Positions 17,532 to 24,497 of a stretch of 25,745 nucleotides of DNA are shown one piece after another. Each line of letters starts with the position of its first letter. Within the stretch, counting starts at the first letter, position 1. The stretch spans positions 1 through 25,745 of the forward strand of contig PJAB01000479.1 of assembly GCA_002887195.1 (NCBI GenBank). The letters run 5' to 3'. A program made the position numbers and the translations under genes. The DNA comes from Chrysochromulina parva. Its lineage: Eukaryota > Haptophyta > Prymnesiales > Chrysochromulinaceae. The notes beneath the pieces are model-generated. The model was given only the letters and a program-made list of their open reading frames with translations. It searched no databases and was not told where the DNA came from.

Positions 17532-18117
17532 CGTCTGTGCGTGTGGGATGAACAAACATGTGCACCACACACACCGACGAGACACCGTGGCGTCGCCGCG
17601 TAGCTCGGCTCTATGCACTATTACGCGGCCGGCGCTACGCCCGGGATAGCCCCCGGCCGCGCCACCCACGTACACACGACCACGCAGGCTGGTGCGGTCC
17701 GGTGCGTGGCGCTCCGCACGCGTCCGCAGCCACGCGCCGCGGCGCAGCCACACGACACGGCAGCAACGAGCCGCATTAACGCGGGCACAGTCCACAGACC
17801 CGGGCAGTCGGGACAAAGTAACCGAATCAACGCCGACAGTCTGAGTACGCTCATCGCAGGGCAGCTGCGAGTCGGCACGGCAGTGACCCGACCCTGAGCA
17901 ACCTTTCGGCATCGTCGTGCACCAACCACAAGACTCAGGAGCGTATAGCCTCCCGCGCGAGCCGTTCGAACACCGACCTCGCGCGGACCAACGCGCGCCC
18001 AGTAGCACAGCTCTCAATAACGATTCGTATCCTCGTGAATCCCGGTTCCCGCTGCCTTGGCTCCTGCGCTGCATGAGTCGGAGGTGCCCTGCCCCGTGCA
18101 CGGGCTTGCTCTTCAAG
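17532..18117. other. Convergent intergenic region
   Basis: There is no gene that I can support. CGCGGCCGG (17624-17632) and CCGGCCGCG (17653-17661) form a perfect 9-base inverted repeat around a 20-base loop. A ~30-base relic of the F-box gene's coding sequence lies at 18049-18081. Confidence 0.5.
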
Positions 18118-18220
18118 CTAGAAGCCTGCATCGAAGCACGCACGCGGAGAGTACCCAGCAGCAATCATCTGCCCCATCGTCAAACCCGCCGCCTTGGCTT
18201 CCTGCGCTGTATGAGTATGG
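18049..18220 (-). repeat. Direct repeat: F-box gene 3' coding segment copied beyond its stop
   Basis: 18186-18216 (inside the F-box gene, coding HTAQEAKAA) and 18049-18078 (past its stop codon) differ by two substitutions and one missing base over ~31 bases. The spacing is 137 bases. Confidence 0.75.
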
Positions 18221-18885
18221 CGGGCTTTTCGTAGATTCACATGCACCCAGCGCTGCCGCATGGCGAGAGAGACGGGCAGAGCATTGCTATAGCGCTTCAA
18301 CTCGTTGGCAGAAAGCATGGTCAGCTGCCAGGTTGGATCACGTGCAGCAGCGCGAGCGGCAGCGCTCCAAGCTTTGCACACGAAACGCAACGGGTCTAAC
18401 TGACTCAGATTCAGGAATTGGCACACCCCCACAAGAGCGTCGTGAGTGAGATCAGTTGTGCGATTGGTCGATTTAGCTCTGGCTGCCACCTCTCTTACTT
18501 GATGGAGTCTCTCTTGGCGCCTCGTCTCCTCATCTCTTCGCCTCTCCTCCTCATCACTTCGCTGCAGATCGGCCCTTCGCTGTCGCCTCTCCTTGTCATC
18601 TATTCGCTTCTGCTCGGCGTATCGCTGCTCCACATGCCTTTGAAACTCGTGCTCCCAATAATTTCTTCGACGTCGCAGAGACTCATAGACTGCACAGTCC
18701 TGGCTGCCGATTGCGACCAGGTTCTCCGGCTTAACGGTGATCGATTCCGGAGGATTCGTATGGATGACGAGGGCTGCCCAGCGCATGCATGGCAACCAGG
18801 TTACTAGTTTCACAGCTGATCCATTCAAGTCCAGGCGACCTCGGAACCCCGCAATCTCCATTGTAGCCCCTGCGTGGAGGGACAT
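18118..18885 (-). CDS. F-box-like protein with N-terminal small beta-domain and coiled coil
   Basis: This is a 255-residue single-exon gene read from ATG 18885; the longer frame starts at TTG. Residues ~9-58 (AGFRGRLDLNG ... ITVKPENLVAI) resemble the short GRPELNG/VKPENL module common in algal MYND- and ankyrin-containing proteins. Residues ~65-140 are highly charged and form a likely long helix or coiled coil (Arg/Glu-rich). Residues ~143-190 fit an F-box (LTHDALVGVCQFL ... LRFVCKAWSAAARAAARDPTW), which would bind Skp1 in an SCF ubiquitin ligase. The C-terminus ends with two AAG-type units (EAKAAGLTMGQMIAAGYS), the kind of short repeat often present in longer arrays in algae. The substrate is unknown. 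The array may be cut short, since a degenerate copy of its coding DNA lies after the stop. Confidence 0.65.
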   Translation of the reverse strand: MSLHAGATMEIAGFRGRLDLNGSAVKLVTWLPCMRWAALVIHTNPPESITVKPENLVAIGSQDCAVYESLRRRRNYWEHEFQRHVEQRYAEQKRIDDKERRQRRADLQRSDEEERRRDEETRRQERLHQVREVAARAKSTNRTTDLTHDALVGVCQFLNLSQLDPLRFVCKAWSAAARAAARDPTWQLTMLSANELKRYSNALPVSLAMRQRWVHVNLRKARHTHTAQEAKAAGLTMGQMIAAGYSPRACFDAGF

Positions 18886-19086
18886 CGCTGCGCCCTCTGA
18901 AGCTGCCTCTCGTGCTTGCGCAGCAAGCACAAGCACAAGCAAGGAAACTTCGTGCGTTCGGTGGCTATAGGAACGTCCGAAGCAGTGAGAGGCGGTTGCG
19001 GACTTTTTGTGTCGTAAGTTCACCCAGTTCAGTATGAAGTGTTCGGATAGAACTTCATAGACACCTCGAGAAAGAAAGGCATGTGA
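18886..19086. promoter_or_regulatory. Divergent promoter region between F-box and Erg28-like genes
   Basis: These 201 bases lie between divergent ATGs. GCTTGC-GCA-GCAAGC (18914-18928) is a perfect inverted repeat. It is followed by ACAAGC tandem units up to ~18943. Confidence 0.4.
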
Positions 19087-19974
19087 ATGGCTCCATTGGC
19101 TCAATTGGCTCGCGCCCTACCCGTCTGGCTCCTGACCGTCGCTGGCCTCCGCTCAGTGTCCGTGGTGCTCGCCATCGCACGGCCAGATCTTCTTGCAAAT
19201 TCGCTATTCGCGGCTGAGCCGCAAGAGCTGACCGAACTCGGCGCGCGCATATTTTCCAGCTGGACACTCATGACCTGCTGCTTGTGCTTCCTCTGTGCCA
19301 AGGAGGGCGCTGACCCGTCGACTTCAACTTTCGTGGCGACCGCTTTCTCATTCATCGTTGCGCTCGCGCTTTTCGTGCCTGAGCTCGCCATTCATAGAAC
19401 CATGACTCTTCAGTCTGCTGCCAGCCCCATGATCGTGGCGAGCATCAGCCTCGTCTGGATGACAGTGGTGCGCTGGCCAGGGCGTGGCGCGTCGTACTGG
19501 GTCGCCTTGTTTGCGGGCACGGCGTCGGTCATCGTCACCGCTGGCATGGGTTACGATGCCTACCGCGCTCACTTTCCTGGCCGCCTCGACGCCTCTCTTT
19601 TTTGGGATGCGGAGGCGGCCCGAACTCTCTTCGTGGAGCTCGGCCCCTCCGGACGCGCGGCGTACCGGGCCATGTATCTGGCACCGTTGGGGGATCTCGC
19701 GCTGCCACTCTGCTACGCGCCCGCGACCGGTGCACTCTGCTGGCGCTGCTTCCCAGCCCGTCGGGTACTTGCTGCAGGGCTAGCGCTCCTTGCAGGCGCG
19801 TGTGACCTCGTGGAGAACGCGTGCGTCCTGACGCTGCTCGAGTTGTACCCGAACTGGAGCGAGGCTTCGGGCCAGGTGGCGTTGCGCGTTGGTCCGTGGG
19901 CAACTTTCGGCAAGTGGGCACTCCTCACATGGACGCTCGCGATGCTGGTGAGGCATTCAGTTATGCATGACTGA
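19087..19974 (+). CDS. Erg28-like membrane protein fused to a second multi-pass domain
   Basis: This is a 295-residue single-exon gene starting at ATG 19087. Residues ~10-130 follow the Erg28 pattern: a first helix (PVWLLTVAGLRSVSVVLAIA), then LGARIFSSWTLMTCCLCFLC (the ARxFGxWTLLS region), a third helix SFIVALALFVPELAIHRT (the ALGHFxSELxVYRT region) and SPMIVASISLVWM (fourth helix). Erg28 is an ER scaffold that holds the sterol C4-demethylation enzymes together. Residues ~135-290 add a further four likely membrane helices (ALFAGTASVIVTAGM, LAPLGDLALPLCYAP, VLAAGLALLAGACDLVENAC, GKWALLTWTLAMLV). Their DLVENA and FGKWALL motifs suggest an uncharacterised family. Known Erg28 proteins are ~140-150 residues, so this is about twice the usual length. 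Function is inferred from the first half only. Confidence 0.7.
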   Translation: MAPLAQLARALPVWLLTVAGLRSVSVVLAIARPDLLANSLFAAEPQELTELGARIFSSWTLMTCCLCFLCAKEGADPSTSTFVATAFSFIVALALFVPELAIHRTMTLQSAASPMIVASISLVWMTVVRWPGRGASYWVALFAGTASVIVTAGMGYDAYRAHFPGRLDASLFWDAEAARTLFVELGPSGRAAYRAMYLAPLGDLALPLCYAPATGALCWRCFPARRVLAAGLALLAGACDLVENACVLTLLELYPNWSEASGQVALRVGPWATFGKWALLTWTLAMLVRHSVMHD

Positions 19975-20555
19975 TGCCGCGGCTCGGTGGCCGGTCGGGC
20001 GGGGTGCTCGCTGCTCCGGTCGAGAAGTTGCATACCACTCTTTGTACCTCTTCTCTCCCCCAGTAAAGTGTGTATATAACACTGTGTAAACTGCTATGAA
20101 CCTATCTCGGCTATCTCGTGGAGGGTGCCGGTCGTGGGTGTGCCGTCACAGGCGAGGCGGACCCCGGGCCCGGCGGACCGGACGTGTTGCACGCCAGTTC
20201 ACTCATTTGTTGGAAAGCGACGCGCTTGGTTTCACCCCGGCATGCAACACGTCACCGCCGCAGGGGGCCGGCCCCCGCCGGCGCGCCCGCGGGCGCTCTG
20301 GAGCTGGACGTATCTGAAAACTGAAGCCACACAGGCCGTGGAAGATCTGAAAGGCTTTCCACATACTCGACTCTCATCATGTTGAATCATAATGTATCAT
20401 GACCGGGGGCCGTGCGCACTACCGGTCGGCTGCTCGACGTAACATGAACATCATTGCACGGTACGTTTCGTCCTACATGTTACATGCTGAAGCGATCATA
20501 CGCTCAACGTCACCGCTCATCGCAGCAGAGAGGTTGATCGGATGCTGCTTCCCCC
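19975..20555. other. Convergent intergenic region with GC-rich block
   Basis: No gene is supported. 20065-20085 has AGTGTGTATATAACACT, a TATA-like palindrome. 20155-20310 is a GC-rich block with GACCCCGGGCCCGGCGGACC and similar words. 20310-20500 is AT-richer and unremarkable. Confidence 0.45.
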
Positions 20556-21107
20556 CTAGCGTGGGCGGCACGTGGGCGTGGGCAGTGAAAGACGCCACTT
20601 AATGCCGATGCGACAGAAGTATGATGGGCCACACCGTGGCCCCTTCCACCCCTGCCAGGCCCAGCCGCAGCGCGGTGCAGGCATCGCTGGGGCGCGCGGT
20701 GCGAGGGCATCGGAATAATTGATGTCGCACGACTCCTCGATCACCATCTGCGGCGAGTCCAATTGCACCGGCTCTTGCATGGACAGGAGTGCCGCGAGGA
20801 GCACGCCGAAGGAAGCAGCCAGAAGAAGCAACAACATGAGGAGGATTGCACGGACGAGCTTCGAGGACCCAACCCGATGAGGAGTACGAACCGATGAGCT
20901 GGCTTTGGATGCCGGCGCCACGAGCGGCGCAAGCTGCATTACGTAATGTGAGGCGCTTGATAGCTCCTGTGCTGCTCGGCGAGCGTTGAGTGGCTTCACG
21001 ACCGCCATTTCGTCCTGCAGCAGCGCGCCACGCCCCTTGAACGAAGTGTTGGGCTTGCCGAGATGGGACAGACAGTCCTCCCTGTTCGTCTTTTCGCTCA
21101 GAACCAT
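20556..21107 (-). CDS. Small single-pass membrane protein, unknown function
   Basis: This is a 183-residue frame read from ATG 21107; the longer frame starts at GTG. G/C-ending codons dominate at least from ATG 21107 onward, which favours real coding. The N-terminal ~80 residues are soluble and contain NREDCLSHLGKPNTSFKGRG and AVVKPLNARRAAQELSSAS. One strong membrane helix follows (~84-108, LVRAILLMLLLLLAASFGVL). The C-terminal ~75 residues are Pro/Trp/Cys-rich and may be luminal or extracellular. I recognise no family. The 3' end is doubtful: the last ~40 codons could be intron or untranslated sequence. It is divergent from the LMBRD2-like gene. A shorter alternative starts at 21008. Confidence 0.4.
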   Translation of the reverse strand: MVLSEKTNREDCLSHLGKPNTSFKGRGALLQDEMAVVKPLNARRAAQELSSASHYVMQLAPLVAPASKASSSVRTPHRVGSSKLVRAILLMLLLLLAASFGVLLAALLSMQEPVQLDSPQMVIEESCDINYSDALAPRAPAMPAPRCGWAWQGWKGPRCGPSYFCRIGIKWRLSLPTPTCRPR

Positions 21108-21385
21108 GCACTTGACCTCCGGACTCGGGCGGAAGAGAGAGGGTCGGCCGAGAGCCGCCCTCTCAAACGCGATGATTACGGTTTGATTTGCTGCTTTGAA
21201 TTTGATTTTTCGCGAACCTCTCACCGGCGCCTGGCGTCCAAACCAAATCGTGGCCGATCGGCGCCCAACAAGGCGCCGCCGACCAGGACTTCTCTCTGCG
21301 ACTCGGAGGGCGGTGCCTACCTGTGCTTACTTGACTTCGCGGAGCCCCCGCGGGCCGCCTGCTCCCGCGCTCGACGCGTGTCGGC
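21108..21385. promoter_or_regulatory. Divergent promoter region between small membrane protein and LMBRD2-like genes
   Basis: These 278 bases lie between divergent starts. I see no nameable motif. A T-rich stretch (TTGAATTTGATTTTTCGCG) lies at about 21195-21215. Confidence 0.35.
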
Positions 21386-23638
21386 ATGTGGTACCTGGGC
21401 TACATTGTCGCGGTCCTCCTGGCCGTATGGCTCATCCGCGGATTCGCGGAGCCGAAGACCTTCATTGGCTTCCAGTTCATGGTCACTCTCTCGTGGTCGC
21501 TCGGCTTCTCATACGTGCTCGTGCTGCCCTTTGACATAGCATGGGCCTTTTGCCGCGCGTGCGACCCGAGCGTGCAGACATGTAGCTGCCTTCCCCTCGA
21601 TGGCATTGAGATCCTCTCCGTCCTCGTTCCCACGGCCTACTGGACCACGCTCATCCTCGGTTACCTCATGAACGATCTGACTCGGACCTACATCGAGTCG
21701 GGCGAACACACGAAGTGTGCGAAGTTTCGTGATGCGTTGAAAGAGGTGAGCAAATTCTATGTCCCCGCGACCATCGTGGGGATAATCCTCCTTGCCGTCG
21801 TCCTCGCCACGATGCCCGAGTTCCGCGACCTTCAAACGCTCAAGCTGCTCGGTCGCGGCTTCTTCAACGCCATCTCGCTGCTCATCCTGGTGGCGTTGCT
21901 CTCGTACGGGCTGGTGGAGGTGCCGCGCGCGCTGTGGAACCGTGGCAACATCGAGGGCCGCATGAGGTACGTCAAGTTCCAGGTCGCGCTGCAGTCGGAG
22001 GCGCTGCAGGCGGGGCGGCGGCGGCTCGACGAGGCGCTCGAACAGGTCAAGGACACCAACCAGCAGCTGCTAAGGGAGACGGGAAAAGACTCGGAGAAGC
22101 TCAAAGAGTTCATGGCGGGGATCCTGGCCCGCGCGAGCTCGTACGAGATCGAGGCCGCGGCCCGAGGCTCGCCGCGCGCGATGCGGCCCGCGGTGCATGG
22201 CGGCAACATCACGCCACCGTCCACAGAGGAATCCAACACGATCAGTCGGGGTAGGTTCGGTGGCTTCTTTGGCGGCAGGAATGGCAGCGTCGCGCCCGCT
22301 AGCACGCCCTCGAGCAGCAGCACGCGCAGCGCACCACCCTCGGGCGAGACGGTACCCATCACGCGCAAGAGTCTCAAGGTCGTGCACGTGAAGCTCAAGA
22401 AGGCACTCCTCAACGAGAAGCGTTCTCGTTCCATGTACGAGGAGGCTGTGCGACGAGCCCTCAAATACCAGAGCATCTACGAGCCCTCGGCCTCGTCACC
22501 GCCGCCCGGAGGCGTCGGGCTCGCGCCCGCGCGCATCGAGAGAGACGTGGAGAGCGGATCGCGTTGTCCCGAGCGCCGACCCGAGGTGTCCAAACGGAAA
22601 GGGCAGAGCCAGCCCCTGCCTTGCATGCAAGTGCCCACCACGGCGCCCCCGCCCTCTTCCCCACAGGTGTCCAAATGGAAAGGGCAAATCCAGCCCCTCC
22701 TCTACCGCGTCCTCTCGGTCTGCTGCATAGTGCTCTCCCTCACGATCATCTGGTGCGAGGGGACTATCTTGCTCGACGGGGAGCCCTTCAACCTCAACCT
22801 GTCGCCTCTCTCGCTCCTCATCCGCTGGATGGGCCTGGGCGGCGGCGGAGCGGCCGTCACCTTGGTCATCTTCGTGCCCCTCTTCTACTGCGCGGCCTGC
22901 ACCTACTATGCCTTCTTCAACCTCAGGCTATGCGAGGGATACTCGATCCATTGGAATCGGCACTCGGACTCGAGTTCTCTCCTCTTCAACGCGACGTACG
23001 CATGCCGCTTCGGATCGGCCCTCTGCTTCAACTACCTCAAGCTCATACACGAGAACGAGACCGGCCAGGACGGCGGCCTCGGCTTCTATCGCAAGGCGCC
23101 CGATGGAAGCATCGTCACCTCGTATTTTGATCAGACAGCCTTTGGCCAGATGGACAACATGCCGCCGCCTTTTAGTGGCGACTGGTTCGACGACTACGTG
23201 CCGCTGATCATTGTGCTGCTCTCAGGCTGCTGGTACCTCAACCTCTTCACCGTTCTCGTCGGGTTCTGCTGCAAATGCATCCCATGCCTTGCCGACTGCG
23301 CGACGCAGGCCTTCTCATTCGATGAGGACTTTTCGGACACGCGCATCGAGCACGGCGCGGCCATCCTCGTGCAAGAGAAGCGCGCGCTCGCCGACGGCGT
23401 GCCGCTCGGCTCCAACCTGCAGCTACTCGCCACCGCCACCACTGGTGAGGCCCCGAGCCGCGTCACCTCGCGCTCCGAGTCGCCCCTCTTGCCTCGCTTG
23501 CTGACTGGGCGCATCACCTCGCCTCGCTCCCCCGCCTCAGACGACGAGGAGGAGGCCGCGCGCACGCGCAATAAGGCAACGGCACGCGCAGGGCGCAACG
23601 TCATGCGCCACAATCGCCTAAAGGACGAGCACCTGTGA
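21386..23638 (+). CDS. LMBR1/LMBRD2-like nine-pass membrane protein
   Basis: The gene starts at ATG 21386. The continuous frame is 750 residues; removal of the proposed in-frame intron (22586-22666) gives 723. Five membrane helices lie in the first ~185 residues: WYLGYIVAVLLAVWLI, FMVTLSWSLGFSYVLVLPFD, ILSVLVPTAYWTTLILGYL, TIVGIILLAVVLATM and ISLLILVALLSYGLVEVPRA. LPFD and YGLVEVPRALWN are hallmarks of the LMBR1/LMBRD2 family. A coiled coil (~198-250) and a long Ser/Pro-rich cytoplasmic loop follow. Four helices lie in the C-terminal half: LLYRVLSVCCIVLSLTII, VTLVIFVPLFYCAACTYYA, the FNATYACRFGSALCFNYLKL region, and LIIVLLSGCWYLNLFTVLVG. The tail is acidic then basic. Animal LMBRD2 is linked to receptor signalling at the plasma membrane; the role in algae is unknown. 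Confidence 0.85.
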   Translation: MWYLGYIVAVLLAVWLIRGFAEPKTFIGFQFMVTLSWSLGFSYVLVLPFDIAWAFCRACDPSVQTCSCLPLDGIEILSVLVPTAYWTTLILGYLMNDLTRTYIESGEHTKCAKFRDALKEVSKFYVPATIVGIILLAVVLATMPEFRDLQTLKLLGRGFFNAISLLILVALLSYGLVEVPRALWNRGNIEGRMRYVKFQVALQSEALQAGRRRLDEALEQVKDTNQQLLRETGKDSEKLKEFMAGILARASSYEIEAAARGSPRAMRPAVHGGNITPPSTEESNTISRGRFGGFFGGRNGSVAPASTPSSSSTRSAPPSGETVPITRKSLKVVHVKLKKALLNEKRSRSMYEEAVRRALKYQSIYEPSASSPPPGGVGLAPARIERDVESGSRCPERRPEVSKRKGQSQPLPCMQVPTTAPPPSSPQVSKWKGQIQPLLYRVLSVCCIVLSLTIIWCEGTILLDGEPFNLNLSPLSLLIRWMGLGGGGAAVTLVIFVPLFYCAACTYYAFFNLRLCEGYSIHWNRHSDSSSLLFNATYACRFGSALCFNYLKLIHENETGQDGGLGFYRKAPDGSIVTSYFDQTAFGQMDNMPPPFSGDWFDDYVPLIIVLLSGCWYLNLFTVLVGFCCKCIPCLADCATQAFSFDEDFSDTRIEHGAAILVQEKRALADGVPLGSNLQLLATATTGEAPSRVTSRSESPLLPRLLTGRITSPRSPASDDEEEAARTRNKATARAGRNVMRHNRLKDEHL
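22586..22666 (+). other. Candidate intron C, 81 nt, in-frame, bounded by 32-bp direct repeats
   Basis: The donor is CCCGAG|GTGTCC and the acceptor is CCCCACAG|GTGTCC after a pyrimidine-rich tract. The first 32 bases of the segment (22586-22617) match the 32 that follow it (22667-22698) at 29 positions. The length is 27 codons without a stop, so it can be read through. The result is a repeat of VSKRKGQSQPLP and VSKWKGQIQPLL in the protein. Splicing leaves one copy. CTTGCATGCAAG (22620-22631) inside it is a perfect 12-base palindrome. Confidence 0.6.
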
Positions 23639-24497
23639 ACAGGGCATCCTTGAGGGCACCTGTGAAGGGCACTTGTGAACAGCGGCGGCCGTCACCCTGC
23701 CGTGGAGCGTTCGCGGCGCTCTTGCCCCATCAGAGAGGGTGTGCTCGTGCGACGAGGGATCGACGAGAGACTCGCGTAGCCAGGGTGGCAGTGCCAAGGG
23801 CATCTCTACGACCTCGAATGTTCATGCGGCACGCTCCTCTCGAACTATTGATGGTACAGGAAGTTGTGATCTCTCACCGTCTCCAGGACCTCATAGTCAG
23901 TGGACAGTGCTGCCTTAATAGCTTGTAATTTTGTGGTGATAAGTGGTGATTCTTGTGATCGACCTCTCGGCCCTTATATATCGGTATCTCGGGCTCACAA
24001 TTTCAAAAACCAGACGCCGGGTCCGCGCGCCGGCCCGGTCCCGGGCCGCGGCCGCCCGCTCTCGGTCTGGTAGAGGGACTATCTAGGGTTTGCCGTGCGT
24101 GTGGGTTCTGGCGGCCTTACCGTGTATAAACATGAAAAATAGTACATGTCCCCCTTGGGTCAAGCCTACGCGAACCTACGCCCTCTCACCCCAGACGCAC
24201 ATGTTCTAGCCGGTGTCCCGCGGGAGCACATAGAGCATCTTGCTCGTGACTGCGACCCTCATCGGCGATCAGCGCCCCTCCCGAGTCCCAACCGTCATCG
24301 GCGACACGTGCAGCCACACGCGCCGCTTTTCGGTGCGCTCGACCGCCGTGCGCTCCCACCCTCCTTTTCGTGCCGAGCTCATCTGCACTTAGCGGCGTAT
24401 CTTCATTCCCTTAGACGCCGAGGTCAAGCTTGGCTCTGCATACACGCGGTCACCAGTCATGGCCCAATCAGATTGCATCACTCAGATTGGCCCGGAG
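23639..24497. other. Convergent intergenic region
   Basis: There is no supported gene in ~860 bases. Just past the stop, GCACCTGTGAA-like words repeat three times (23628-23681). 23971-23980 has a TTATATAT sequence. 24018-24060 is a GC-rich block (CCGGCCCGGTCCCGGGCCGC) like those at 12170 and 20160. A frame at 24146-24523 lacks family features and overlaps the end of the next gene, so I do not call it. Confidence 0.45.

Noticed and set aside
17960..17990. CGTTCGAACACCG, resembling a tRNA T-arm
   Set aside because: No matching acceptor, D or anticodon arms at tRNA spacing.
17160..18164. 334-codon minus-strand frame
   Set aside because: It overlaps the methylase 3' exon and the F-box gene end and shows no domain.
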